Assembly: GCF_021206925.1 (NCBI RefSeq)
Contig: NZ_JAJPRF010000008.1
Location: 62,001-126,000 of the forward strand
Direction: 5' to 3'
DNA length: 64,000 bases
DNA from: Rhodoflexus caldus
Lineage (GTDB): Bacteria; Bacteroidota; Bacteroidia; Cytophagales; Thermoflexibacteraceae
Shown here: one piece after another, positions 34,361 to 42,490 of the stretch
Layout: each line of letters begins with the position of its first letter
How positions within the stretch are numbered: the stretch's first letter is position 1
Made by a program: the position numbers and the translations under genes
The notes under the pieces: generated by a model
What the model saw: the letters and a program-made list of their open reading frames with translations, nothing else
What the model was told of the DNA's origin: nothing
The model's database searches: none

Positions 34361-34392
34361 ACCTGATGCTTTTTTTAAAGAACATCAGGTTT
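34361..34392 (+). terminator. hairpin downstream of the 33777 gene
   Basis: ACCTGATG (34361-34368) pairs with CATCAGGT (34383-34390). It is a short 8 bp stem with a T-rich loop; a weak terminator or a degenerate relative of the ACCTGA repeats elsewhere. Confidence 0.4.
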
Positions 34393-34405
34393 GTGTATAT
34401 ATAGC

Positions 34406-34446
34406 ACTTGCGGTCAGCCTTACACAGGCCGACCGCAAGTTTTTTT
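34406..34446. terminator. bidirectional terminator between convergent genes
   Basis: ACTTGCGGTC (34406-34415) pairs with GACCGCAAGT (34431-34440), extended by an inner GCCT/AGGC, and is followed by six T. It sits between the convergent 33777 gene and hyuA. Confidence 0.85.
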
Positions 34447-34470
34447 ACAGGTTTAGATTATATCGCTGCC

Positions 34471-36549
34471 TTAATAATGCAAATCAATCACAATATTGCG
34501 GTAGTTGTCCATGCGGACGGTGCTGTTGCTGCCAATAATGGTGGTTGATTCCATTTCCTCAATTACGGCAGGGCCGGCAAAACTGTCGCCCGGATTGAGT
34601 AGGTAACGGGCATACACGCGGCACTGCTGTGGCACGGGCTTGCCACCTTCCATGAAATACAGCGTCCGTTCGCCTTTGAGCGCTTGGCTACCCGTTGTGC
34701 TGACCACCTGCCGCGGCTGAATCTGAGGCACGGGTGCACTCACTACTACACGCCATGTTACGGTTTCCATTCCGATGTCGTCAATGCTTCTGCCATAGCG
34801 CAGTTCATATTCGGCAATAAATCGCTTATGGATTTCGGGAATGCTGGCCGCGCTCAATGTGCCGTTGGGTATGCGCACCGAAATTTCATGTCCCTGACCT
34901 GTGTAGCGCATATCGGCAATGCGGGTAATTTGGGCTTCTGAGCGGTTGATACCCGACTTTTCAAGGAATTTGAAGCCTTCTTCTTCCATTTCCGCCAGCA
35001 TGGTATTGAGTTTGTGCCAGTCCATTTCATCAATCGGGCAAACCAAGCTGCGGATTTGCTCACTTGCCACAGGCGATACCAGAAAGCCCAGCGCCGACAC
35101 CACGCCCGCACCTACGGGAATAATCAGTTGTGGGGAGTTGAGCAAGCGCGCCACCTGAAAAGCATGAACAGGACCTGCACCGCCAAAAGCAAGCATAGAG
35201 TAGCCGCGAGGGTCGCGCCCTTTTTCCAAAATATGCACACGAGTGGCATTTGCCATATTTTCATTCACAATGCGATGCACGCCCATGGCTGCCTCTTCTA
35301 TACTGATTCCCAGTGGTTTGGCAATGTGCGTTTCAATGGCTTTACGGGCAGCGGCGATGTCTAATCGCATGGTTCCGCCCAGAAAATAATCGGGATTAAG
35401 GTAGCCCAGCACAAGGTCGCAGTCGGTAACGGTGGGCTTTTCGCCGCCGCGCCCGTAGCAGGCAGGGCCGGGTTCTGATGCTGCACTTTCCGGGCCGACT
35501 TTCAGCAGCCCGAGGTTGTCTATGTGTGCAATGCTGCCGCCTCCTGCGCCAATCTCAATCATGTCAATCACGGGAATGCGAACGGGCAAACCGCTGCCTT
35601 TTTTGAAGCGACGCACACGAGCAGCCTCAAATTGGTTAGTAATTTCGGGTTCGTTGTGGTTGATGAGTGAGGCTTTGGCAGTCGTTCCGCCCATGTCAAA
35701 TGCCAGCAAGTCGGGCTTGCCTATCAGTTTGCCGTAGAAAACCCCTGCCATGGTGCCGCCTGCGGGGCCTGACTCGAGCAACTGAATCGGTGTGTGGCGA
35801 GCACCTTCAATGGTAGTCAAGCGGCCACTGGAAATCATGATATTAATAATGCCGTTGAAGCCCAAATCGCGCAGCCGCTTTTCCAAATGACCAAGATATT
35901 GGTCGGTAATGGGCTGTACGTAGGCATTCATCGCCGTTGCCGAACTGCGCTCATACTCGCGAATTTCGGGCATTACTTCGCAGGAAAGACTCACGTAAAT
36001 ATCGGGATGGTGCTTTCTGATGTATTCGCCGACGGCCTTTTCATGCGCAGGGTTGGCAAAAGAGTGCAGGAAACAAACGGCAATGGACTTGACTCCTGCC
36101 TGTAACAAGTCATCAACCACGGTTGCGATTTCATCGGCAGCAATGGGCGTTACAATTTCGCCTTTGTAGTTAATGCGCTCGGTAATGCCTTTGCGCAAAT
36201 TGCGCGGCACAAGCGGCTCAGGCACAGACAGATTAATATCGTAAATATCATAGCGCAACTCGCGACCGATTTCCAGTACATCTTCAAAACCTTTGGTAGT
36301 AATCAGGCCTGTCGGTGAGCCGCGCCGCTCAATCACGGCGTTTGTTACCAGCGTTGTGCCGTGTACAATCGTGCTGAGTTGGCTTGCTTGCACACCCACA
36401 CGTGCCAACAGTTCGGTTGTTCCTTTGATAATACCGTTGGAGGGGTCGTCGTAGGTGGTGAGCGTCTTGCCAAAGTGCAATTCGCCCGTTGCTTCGTTGA
36501 GTAATACAAGGTCGGTAAAAGTGCCGCCGATGTCTATGCCAAGTTTCAT
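34471..36549 (-). CDS. hydantoinase/oxoprolinase family protein, subunit A (HyuA), without HyuB
   Basis: It has 692 residues. The N-terminal ASKHA-type ATPase has KLGIDIGGTFTDLVLLN, VHGTTLVTNAVIERRG, VMPEIREYERSSATAMNAYV, LESGPAGGTMAGVF and LAFDMGGTTAKASLI. The C-terminal part has AFGGAGPVHAFQVARLL. Members hydrolyse or carboxylate rings and ketones with ATP (N-methylhydantoinase, oxoprolinase, acetone and acetophenone carboxylases). HyuA normally works with HyuB, and no HyuB is in the window; the gene is the last of the leftward cluster and ends at a strong terminator. It starts 19 bases after the SDR gene. The substrate is unknown. Confidence 0.87.
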   Translation of the reverse strand: MKLGIDIGGTFTDLVLLNEATGELHFGKTLTTYDDPSNGIIKGTTELLARVGVQASQLSTIVHGTTLVTNAVIERRGSPTGLITTKGFEDVLEIGRELRYDIYDINLSVPEPLVPRNLRKGITERINYKGEIVTPIAADEIATVVDDLLQAGVKSIAVCFLHSFANPAHEKAVGEYIRKHHPDIYVSLSCEVMPEIREYERSSATAMNAYVQPITDQYLGHLEKRLRDLGFNGIINIMISSGRLTTIEGARHTPIQLLESGPAGGTMAGVFYGKLIGKPDLLAFDMGGTTAKASLINHNEPEITNQFEAARVRRFKKGSGLPVRIPVIDMIEIGAGGGSIAHIDNLGLLKVGPESAASEPGPACYGRGGEKPTVTDCDLVLGYLNPDYFLGGTMRLDIAAARKAIETHIAKPLGISIEEAAMGVHRIVNENMANATRVHILEKGRDPRGYSMLAFGGAGPVHAFQVARLLNSPQLIIPVGAGVVSALGFLVSPVASEQIRSLVCPIDEMDWHKLNTMLAEMEEEGFKFLEKSGINRSEAQITRIADMRYTGQGHEISVRIPNGTLSAASIPEIHKRFIAEYELRYGRSIDDIGMETVTWRVVVSAPVPQIQPRQVVSTTGSQALKGERTLYFMEGGKPVPQQCRVYARYLLNPGDSFAGPAVIEEMESTTIIGSNSTVRMDNYRNIVIDLHY

Positions 36550-36568
36550 GGATTTTTCCGATAAAATA

Positions 36569-37408
36569 TTAATGATATTCTTCGCCGCCGCTGACGTTCA
36601 TTGCCTCGCCGGTGATGTAAGCCGCCATGTCTGAGGCAAGGAAAAGACAGGCTTTGGCGATGTCTTCCACAAATCCGGTGCGCCCCAGCGGGTTGCGGTC
36701 GCGGATGCCTTGCAGGTAGGTTTCGTAGTCCAAGCCGAATTTTTCGCTGAAAAACTTGTTTTGCCAATGCCCCAGCCCTGTGGTGATGTGGTTGGGGCAA
36801 ACCGCATTGACGCGAATACCGAACTTGCCCAATTCAACGGCATTGGAGCGCGTCAGGCCGACTAAGCCGTGTTTGGAAGCCGTATAAGCTGCCGCATATG
36901 GGAAGCCCGATTTGGCCGCCTGACTGGCAATGTTGATAATGTTGCCGCCTCTGCCTTGTTCTATCATGCGGATGGCTGCCTGTTGGCTGCACAGGAACGC
37001 ACCTTTCAGGTTTACGTCCAACACGGCATCCCAACTTGACTCCTTAAATTCGGTAAAAGGCTCCATTAAGTAGCCTACACCTGCATTGTTAATCAGTACG
37101 TCAATGCTGCCAAAGGTTTCTACAGCCTTGTCTATCAGATTTTTACAGTCGGCAGCTATTCTTACATCGCAGGGTACGGCAATGGCTTTTCCGCCGCGGG
37201 CAATACATTCTTCCGCAATGCCGTTCATTTCATCGGTGGCGCCGATATGTTCTGCACTGAATTCGCTGCCTTTGGGCTGTCCAAGGTCGGAAATGACAAT
37301 GTTGCAACCCATTTCCGCGAAAGCATAGGCAATAGCCTCACCAATGCCCTTGCGCCTGCCGGAACCTGTAATAACAACTGTTTTACCTGTTAAGTCATTC
37401 ATTTTCAT
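36569..37408 (-). CDS. short-chain dehydrogenase/reductase
   Basis: It has about 279 residues. The NAD(P) motif is VVITGSGRRKGIGEAIAYAF, followed by VLINNAGVGYL (NAG), IINIASQAAKSGFPYAAAYTASKHGLVGLTR with the Ser and Tyr-x3-Lys of the active site, and GIRVNAVCPNHITTGLG. The tail GEAMNVSGGEEYH is usual. It belongs to the classical SDRs that oxidise or reduce alcohols and ketones. Genes on both sides are within 35 bases, so it is in the leftward cluster with hyuA and the STAS-like gene. Several Met codons lie at the start; the exact one is unclear. Confidence 0.88.
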   Translation of the reverse strand: MKMNDLTGKTVVITGSGRRKGIGEAIAYAFAEMGCNIVISDLGQPKGSEFSAEHIGATDEMNGIAEECIARGGKAIAVPCDVRIAADCKNLIDKAVETFGSIDVLINNAGVGYLMEPFTEFKESSWDAVLDVNLKGAFLCSQQAAIRMIEQGRGGNIINIASQAAKSGFPYAAAYTASKHGLVGLTRSNAVELGKFGIRVNAVCPNHITTGLGHWQNKFFSEKFGLDYETYLQGIRDRNPLGRTGFVEDIAKACLFLASDMAAYITGEAMNVSGGEEYH

Positions 37409-37442
37409 ATGCTTGTACATTTTAACTGCCGTGAAAAGGTTT

Positions 37443-37847
37443 TTAACTGGTCAGTAACCACTTCTTTGCTTCTTCCTTATCAAAGAAATACTTGACCGAC
37501 ATATTGCCTGTTTTCTCAATTCTTTGATTTTCCATTTTGATGGAAAATTCGCTGAAAAGATTTTTGGCAGGAATAATGGCTATTTTCCTACCGCCGGGCA
37601 TGGCTTTGTCAAAGGCAGGTTGCCATTCGGTAAAAAACCATGTGTGGTCGTTAGGGTGCACGTTCATGTTGCGCTGGTCGAGCAACCATAAAATAACTTT
37701 ATGGGTAATTGCAAATTCGCCCGACTTCAATACGCCCGTTCTGAATTCTTCCGATTTGGTAATGTTACCGAAATAAGAAATTTCAATCATCTGATTGTCG
37801 TCATTGAACAATACTTCAACAGTTGCACCTTTGAAAATAGTTTGCAT
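37443..37847 (-). CDS. STAS/SpoIIAA-like small protein, paralogue of 6909-7310
   Basis: It has 134 residues, soluble. The order of elements is the same as in the 6909-7310 protein: an N-terminal beta pair (ATVEVLFNDDNQMIEISYFGNIT), a helix, a strand ILWLLDQRNMNV, a helix WFFTEWQPAF, then KIAIIPAKNLFSEFSIKMENQR and the ending VKYFFDKEEAKKWLLTS. The end KYF(F)D-x-EAxxWLL is shared. Function is unknown; it may regulate the surrounding cluster by analogy with STAS proteins, which is speculative. Confidence 0.62.
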   Translation of the reverse strand: MQTIFKGATVEVLFNDDNQMIEISYFGNITKSEEFRTGVLKSGEFAITHKVILWLLDQRNMNVHPNDHTWFFTEWQPAFDKAMPGGRKIAIIPAKNLFSEFSIKMENQRIEKTGNMSVKYFFDKEEAKKWLLTS

Positions 37848-37904
37848 GAAAAATTAACAGCGATGATAAGAAAATAGGTGGTAACAGTTAGGTTGTATGC
37901 CTGC

Positions 37905-38216
37905 CTAAATTTCATCAGTAAGGATGAAAATCGGATTGTCCGCAAGTTGCTGAAATTTTGCGGGAATTTCCGCCATTTTAGGCTCAGCACCCATATCTGC
38001 TACCAAACTGTCCACGGATTTAAAGTGAATCACTTCAAAGTATTTGTACGGTGGTGCAGCATCCGAACCGAATAAGCCCGATGCTTTGTAAACCTTAAAA
38101 TCGCTGACGGACTTTAAACTCTTAACGGTCGGGATATCTAATTCTTTGGCAAAAGCCTCATATTCAGCCTCCGATACACCGGATTTCAGGTTGAAAAGTA
38201 CGATTAGTGTTTTCAT
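37905..38216 (-). CDS. RedY/HapK-like dimeric alpha-beta barrel protein
   Basis: It has 103 residues: MKTLIVLFNLKSGVSEAEYEAFAKELDIPTVKSLKSVSDFKVYKASGLFG, then YKYFEVIHFKSVDSLVADM and AEIPAKFQQLADNPIFILTDEI. The PTVKSLKSVSDFKVYKASGL segment and the ending QLADNPIFI resemble the RedY/HapK family, a dimeric alpha-beta barrel of prodigiosin clusters and of unrelated catabolic clusters. A general EthD/NIPSNAP-like fold is the alternative. It probably binds or turns over a small aromatic or keto compound, which is inference. Confidence 0.65.
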   Translation of the reverse strand: MKTLIVLFNLKSGVSEAEYEAFAKELDIPTVKSLKSVSDFKVYKASGLFGSDAAPPYKYFEVIHFKSVDSLVADMGAEPKMAEIPAKFQQLADNPIFILTDEI

Positions 38217-38403
38217 ATCTTATATGGTTTTTTTGAACTGTTATTTGTGTTTAAAGCGTTGTTGGCGTTTGCGACGTGCAACGGCTAACAAACTTTTTTG
38301 AGTACCTGCCGGCGGTTGAAGCCCCCCGTCAGCGGATTTGAATGTGGATGTAAATTGCTCACTTCTATTTGTGACGACAGGCAGCGTGCATGGCCTGTTC
38401 CTG

Positions 38404-39165
38404 CTAATTTCCTGCATTTGCGAAGGTTTTGGCTGCTCCGCCCAGCATTCCGCCCGTATAGTTCATAATTATTTTTGCACCTTTGGTAATCAGTGTTTTT
38501 GCCTGTTCGGCATTGCCTGCCGTTGTACCGATGATGAGGTTATGGGCAAGCACAATCTCAAAAATGCGGTCAATGGTTTGCTGCACTTCGGGATGTGAGG
38601 GGCCGTCGTAGAAGCCCATGCTCATTGCCAAGTCGCGAGGGCCGATGATGAACCCATCCACGCCGGGCACTTTACACAGTTGTTCCAGATTTTCAACGGC
38701 TTGCATGTCTTCCACCTGTGGCAGTACCAGTGTTTGCTCGTTGGCAAAGCGCACATAGTCGGCCTGCGGCATTGCACCCAGTCCGAAGTTCCAAGCACGG
38801 ACGGGGCCTAAGCCGCGCTCGCCCACAGGCGGATATTTGACGGCTTTGACCAATGCCTCAACTTCTGCAACGGTGCTCACACCGGGCATCATTACGCCCA
38901 TAACTCCTGCATCCATGAATTGCAGGATGAGTTTGGCATCGGTGCTGCGGATGCGTGCCAGCGGGGTGATGCCAGTTGCCTCGCAAGCGCGGATGATTTC
39001 CAACGCCTGCGCTACGGTAATAGCTCCGTGTTCGCAGTCAATGATATAATAATCAAGTCCCGCATGGGCGCAGATTTCGGCTGTCATCGGGTCGGCAAAG
39101 TTGGAAATAACGCCCAAGGCGGCCTTTCCTTGTTGTATTTTGGCTTTTACTGCGTTTGTCTTCAT
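38404..39165 (-). CDS. HpcH/HpaI family aldolase
   Basis: Class II pyruvate-type aldolase, 253 residues. The motifs are IIDCEHGAI (E45, H46), ITPLARIRSTDAKLI, GVMMPGVSTVAEVEALVKAVKYPPVGERGLGPVRAWNFG, LPQVEDMQAVENLEQL and GVDGFIIGPRDLAMSMGF. The metal-binding Glu and Asp are within the last two. The family cleaves 2-oxo-hydroxy acids, for example 4-hydroxy-2-oxoheptanedioate or 2-keto-3-deoxy-L-rhamnonate, to pyruvate and an aldehyde. It stands between a hydratase pair and an SDR, which is consistent with a carbon-chain breakdown route. The exact substrate is open. Confidence 0.88.
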   Translation of the reverse strand: MKTNAVKAKIQQGKAALGVISNFADPMTAEICAHAGLDYYIIDCEHGAITVAQALEIIRACEATGITPLARIRSTDAKLILQFMDAGVMGVMMPGVSTVAEVEALVKAVKYPPVGERGLGPVRAWNFGLGAMPQADYVRFANEQTLVLPQVEDMQAVENLEQLCKVPGVDGFIIGPRDLAMSMGFYDGPSHPEVQQTIDRIFEIVLAHNLIIGTTAGNAEQAKTLITKGAKIIMNYTGGMLGGAAKTFANAGN

Positions 39166-39212
39166 GCTGCGATTCTTAGCGGTTTGCGATTGTAGATTTG
39201 CGGTTGGGAATC

Positions 39213-39245
39213 AAACCTGACGGGTTTTGGAAACCTGTCAGGTTT
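39213..39245. repeat. short palindromic core of the AACCTGACAGGTT repeat family
   Basis: Two arms, AAACCTGACGGGTTT and AAACCTGTCAGGTTT, separated by TGG. This is the core palindrome of the longer copies at 23063, 43374, 50888 and 62035, without their upstream blocks. It lies between the aldolase and the LeuD-like genes. Confidence 0.7.
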
Positions 39246-39276
39246 TTGTCTATTAGATTTTTTGTCTAAAAATTCA

Positions 39277-39819
39277 TCAACGCAACAGGTGCGCGGTGCC
39301 GTTGGCGATTTTTTGTTTGACAAATTCTACCAAGCCGCCCGCTTCGGCTACTTCTAACACGAAAGGTGCCAGCGGTGCGGTTTCGCGCGTTTCGCCCGTG
39401 CGCAGGTTTTTAACCGTGTTGGTTTCCATGTTAAACTCCAACTCGTCACCTGTTTGGCAAATAGAAACCAAGTTTTTCACGGTGATGAAAGGCAGCCCGT
39501 AGTTGGTCGCATTGCGGAATTGCAGGCGCGAAAAGGAATCGGCAAAAACGGCTTTGATACCTGCGCCCATTAGCCCTGTTACAACGTGTTCAATGCTTTT
39601 GCCGCCGCCTGCGAAATTGTGCCCCGCTACGATGAAGGTATAACCCGCATCTTTGAAGGCATTTTCTTTGTCAAATTCGGGCGAAACACCGCTCATGATG
39701 AACTTGCTGTTGAGTACCTTGTCAATTGGGTCTGTCCAGAATTTTTGTACGACAATATCGTATGCCATCACGTAGCCCGAAGCTACCCAGCATTTGCCGC
39801 GAATAATTTTGTCTGACAT
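39277..39819 (-). CDS. highly divergent LeuD/aconitase-type small subunit
   Basis: It has 180 residues with the swivel fold of isopropylmalate/homoaconitate dehydratase small subunits: YTFIVAGHNFAGGGKSIEHVVTGLMGAGIKAVFADSFSRLQFRNATNYGLPFITVK. The canonical loop is G-x-N-F-G-x-G-S-S-R-E, which binds the substrate carboxylate; here it reads GHNFAGGGKSIEH (66-78), so the Ser and Arg are missing. The N-terminal D-x-D-T-D region is also altered. It is therefore unlikely to be an ordinary LeuD. The LeuC-like large subunit is 1.4 kb upstream, separated by a membrane protein gene. It may form a hydratase for an unusual substrate, as dimethylmaleate hydratase does; that is inference. Confidence 0.78.
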   Translation of the reverse strand: MSDKIIRGKCWVASGYVMAYDIVVQKFWTDPIDKVLNSKFIMSGVSPEFDKENAFKDAGYTFIVAGHNFAGGGKSIEHVVTGLMGAGIKAVFADSFSRLQFRNATNYGLPFITVKNLVSICQTGDELEFNMETNTVKNLRTGETRETAPLAPFVLEVAEAGGLVEFVKQKIANGTAHLLR

Positions 39820-39826
39820 AGTTTTT

Positions 39827-41140
39827 TCATTTTACAATTTCAAAATTTCTTTCCGCCATAAGCAGGTTGCCGCCCCACAGTTCCATGGTGTAGTTGCCTG
39901 CCACGGCCTCATTGGCTTCCAATACTTTGCGATAAGCCCACCAATCGGTGCCGCCTTTGTTGCTCAATTGCTGGTCAATGTTGCGGATGATGTTGCCTTT
40001 GCTGTCTTTTACCTTCCAAGTCAGCAGGATTTTGCGCTGATTGATTTTTGGCCAGTACACATAGCCGTATACCTCGGAGGCAGATTTAAAAACAGAGGTG
40101 CGATTGACCGGTTTATCGTTCTGCATCCCCGTAGTAAGTGCTACATCGGCATTGCCGGTGCTGATATCAAAGGAACGTTCATTGGCAAGCTCGCCATTAA
40201 TCAGTACTTTAACCTTCCATTTGCCCGTTTGAATGCTTCGGTAGTCAATCATCATCGGGCTGTAGGCGTAGTAGGTTTCAGAGTCAGGTTTTAAGTCGAG
40301 GTTGTTGGTATGAACCATGTTGCCCTCGGGGTCGTAATACTCCCAAACCACTTTAAAAATGTTATTGGCCGTTAGTTCTTTGAATGTTACATGGCACAAT
40401 ACCATTGTGTCGGTCAGCGCCTCATAACCGTTCAGATTTTGCAAGGCTCTGAAATTATTATCTACCCCCCGAGTGAAGGTTATCTGTGTCTTGAAAGTAC
40501 CTTTGACCAATGTAAAAGGCTTTTCTGCCACCTTTTTGTCAAAAATTTTCAGCACAGCTTTCCACTGCCCCAAGGGCATTTGCGGGGCAAGGCTAAAAAG
40601 CCGGTAGGCTACCATACCCTTTGGCGACTTTACATAACTGACTTTTTCTGCCTGAAACGGTACGCCGTCGTTGGGCGGATGCAGTTCCCATTGTACGGCC
40701 TCCCCGTAGTCGCCGTTGATGAGCGCGTGAACGAAGAAAGATGCACTTGTTGTGGTAATGGTATCGGTTACTTCCAAAGGCAAATAAGTGGTTGCGTCGA
40801 GCTTTTTGGCAATGCTGAGCTGTACTGTACCACTGAAAGTTTTAGGGCGGAAAATCCAGACAATCAGTGCGATAACGGCAACTCCGGCAGCTATCCACAT
40901 CCACATTCTTTTTCGCTGTTCGGCACGCGCTGCTTCGGCTTCTTTTTCCTGAAGCATTTGTTGATAGGCTTCTTCCAACTTATCGGAAGGAATGCCCATT
41001 TCGGCGGCTACTTGTTTAAGTGCCTCAAAGTCATGCTCTTTCGTGTCGGCATGAATGTGCTCCTGATTGGTAAGGTAGTAAGCCTTTTCAATCAGGGTAT
41101 TGAAATCCTTGTCTGAAATTTTTCGCACAGGTTTAGCCAT
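39827..41140 (-). CDS. single-span membrane protein between the LeuC- and LeuD-like genes
   Basis: It has 437 residues. The N-terminal 65 residues are helical and resemble a widespread short cytoplasmic module (ALKQVAAEMGIPSDKLEEAYQQM). A basic stretch and one membrane helix follow (MWMWIAAGVAVIALIVWIF, about 84-102), then about 330 residues of beta-rich extracytoplasmic sequence with repeated WxV/WK patterns (GQWKAVLKIFDKK, GKWKVKVLINGEL, GNYTMELWGG). The repeated strands suggest three Ig-like or transthyretin-like domains. No family name is assigned. It lies 7 bases from the LeuD-like start and 84 from the LeuC-like stop. Confidence 0.65.
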   Translation of the reverse strand: MAKPVRKISDKDFNTLIEKAYYLTNQEHIHADTKEHDFEALKQVAAEMGIPSDKLEEAYQQMLQEKEAEAARAEQRKRMWMWIAAGVAVIALIVWIFRPKTFSGTVQLSIAKKLDATTYLPLEVTDTITTTSASFFVHALINGDYGEAVQWELHPPNDGVPFQAEKVSYVKSPKGMVAYRLFSLAPQMPLGQWKAVLKIFDKKVAEKPFTLVKGTFKTQITFTRGVDNNFRALQNLNGYEALTDTMVLCHVTFKELTANNIFKVVWEYYDPEGNMVHTNNLDLKPDSETYYAYSPMMIDYRSIQTGKWKVKVLINGELANERSFDISTGNADVALTTGMQNDKPVNRTSVFKSASEVYGYVYWPKINQRKILLTWKVKDSKGNIIRNIDQQLSNKGGTDWWAYRKVLEANEAVAGNYTMELWGGNLLMAERNFEIVK

Positions 41141-41224
41141 GGCAGTCAGTGTTTATCATCAACCGAATACAATAGTTGAAGATAAGGAAAAGGATTGCAA
41201 TTTTATCATGCCGAACGGAGTCGC

Positions 41225-42490
41225 TTACAGCAATCGGGGGTCGGAGATAACACCCGATAAGGCAGAGGCAGCCACTACCGCAGGGGAAGTCAAATAGATT
41301 TGTGCGTTTTTGCTGCCCATGCGGCCTTTCATATTGCGATTGCCTGCGCTGAGTACAATATCGCCGTCGCCTGCTACCCCTGTATGAATGCCCGCGCAGG
41401 AAGCACAACTCGGAGTATCTACTGCTACGCCCGCTTCTACCAAGTCGGTGATATAGCCCGCACGCAGTGCGTCTAAATAGACCTGCTGACTGGCCGGCAC
41501 CAAAATAAAGTTTACGTCGGGGTGGACTTGCTTGCCTTTCAGAATTTGCGACAGTACGGCGATGTCTTCTAATCTGCCGTTTGTACAAGTGCCCACAAAA
41601 GCCTTGTTGAACTTGCGGCCGACTACTTTTTCCACCGGCACAACGTCATCCAACTTATCGGGCAAGGCTACCGTCGGGCCAATGTTGGTAACATCCACCT
41701 CATAAACCGCATCGTAATGTGCGTCGGGGTCGCTGGCAATCATTTCCCAATCGCCTTTTTGTACGGGGCGTAGGTAGTCAATGGTTTTTTGGTCGGGTGC
41801 AATAATGCCGTTTTTCGCGCCCAAATCTACGGTCATATTGCAGAGCGTCATGCGGCCTGCAATATCCAAGGCCTCAATGGCAGGGCCTGCATATTCCAAT
41901 GCTTTGTAAATCAGGTGGCCGTTCCAGTGCATCATGCCCATGATGTGCAGGCTGAGGTCTTTTGCCATCACATAGGGCTGCCATTTGCCTGTGATATGAA
42001 ACTTCACCGATTCCGGCACGCGAAACCAGCACTTGCCGATAGCCATTGCCACAGCGGCATCGGTTACGGAAACGGCATTACCAACTGCGCCGACTGCACC
42101 GTAGGTATTGGCGTGGCTGTCCGTTCCAACGCTGATTTTGCCGGGCAGTACGTGCCCGTTTTCTACCATAACCTGATGGGCTATGCCTTGTCTGCCCAAA
42201 TCGTAGAAATATTTGATGTTGTGTTCCTTAACAACCTGCCGCCATTCGTTCAGCATGGTGGCAAAAGCAGGCGTAGGGGGTGGAACCAAATGGTCTGAAA
42301 CGCAGATAACTCGCTCACGGTCAAATACTTCTGTTTTGCCTAATTCGTGCAGGCTTTTAAAAGTAGATTTACCAAGGTAGTCCATCGTCATAACGGAAAA
42401 AACATCCGTCCAGACCAATTCTCCCGGTTTCACCTTGTCGCGGCCACTGTTGTAGGCCATAATTTTTTCAGTGATGGTCATTCCTGCCAT
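41225..42490 (-). CDS. LeuC-like large subunit (aconitase/isopropylmalate dehydratase superfamily)
   Basis: It has 421 residues, the length of archaeal-type IPM/homoaconitate dehydratase large subunits rather than the 465-residue bacterial LeuC. The cluster ligands are intact: Cys302 in FVGTCTNGRLEDIA, and Cys362 and Cys365 in DTPSCASCAGIHTG. Other boxes are VCVSDHLVPPPTP, ISVGTDSHANTYGAVGAVGNAVSVTDAAVAMA and FHITGKWQPYVMAKDLSLHIM. It would hydrate/dehydrate a hydroxy acid together with the divergent small subunit at 39277. No leuA or leuB is nearby, so leucine synthesis is not indicated. It is the first gene of the leftward cluster reaching hyuA. Confidence 0.88.
   Translation of the reverse strand: MAGMTITEKIMAYNSGRDKVKPGELVWTDVFSVMTMDYLGKSTFKSLHELGKTEVFDRERVICVSDHLVPPPTPAFATMLNEWRQVVKEHNIKYFYDLGRQGIAHQVMVENGHVLPGKISVGTDSHANTYGAVGAVGNAVSVTDAAVAMAIGKCWFRVPESVKFHITGKWQPYVMAKDLSLHIMGMMHWNGHLIYKALEYAGPAIEALDIAGRMTLCNMTVDLGAKNGIIAPDQKTIDYLRPVQKGDWEMIASDPDAHYDAVYEVDVTNIGPTVALPDKLDDVVPVEKVVGRKFNKAFVGTCTNGRLEDIAVLSQILKGKQVHPDVNFILVPASQQVYLDALRAGYITDLVEAGVAVDTPSCASCAGIHTGVAGDGDIVLSAGNRNMKGRMGSKNAQIYLTSPAVVAASALSGVISDPRLL

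Noticed and set aside
41225-42490. Calling the LeuC-like and LeuD-like pair as leucine biosynthesis leuCD
   Set aside because: There is no leuA or leuB nearby, the subunits are split by another gene, and the small subunit has lost the GSSRE loop.
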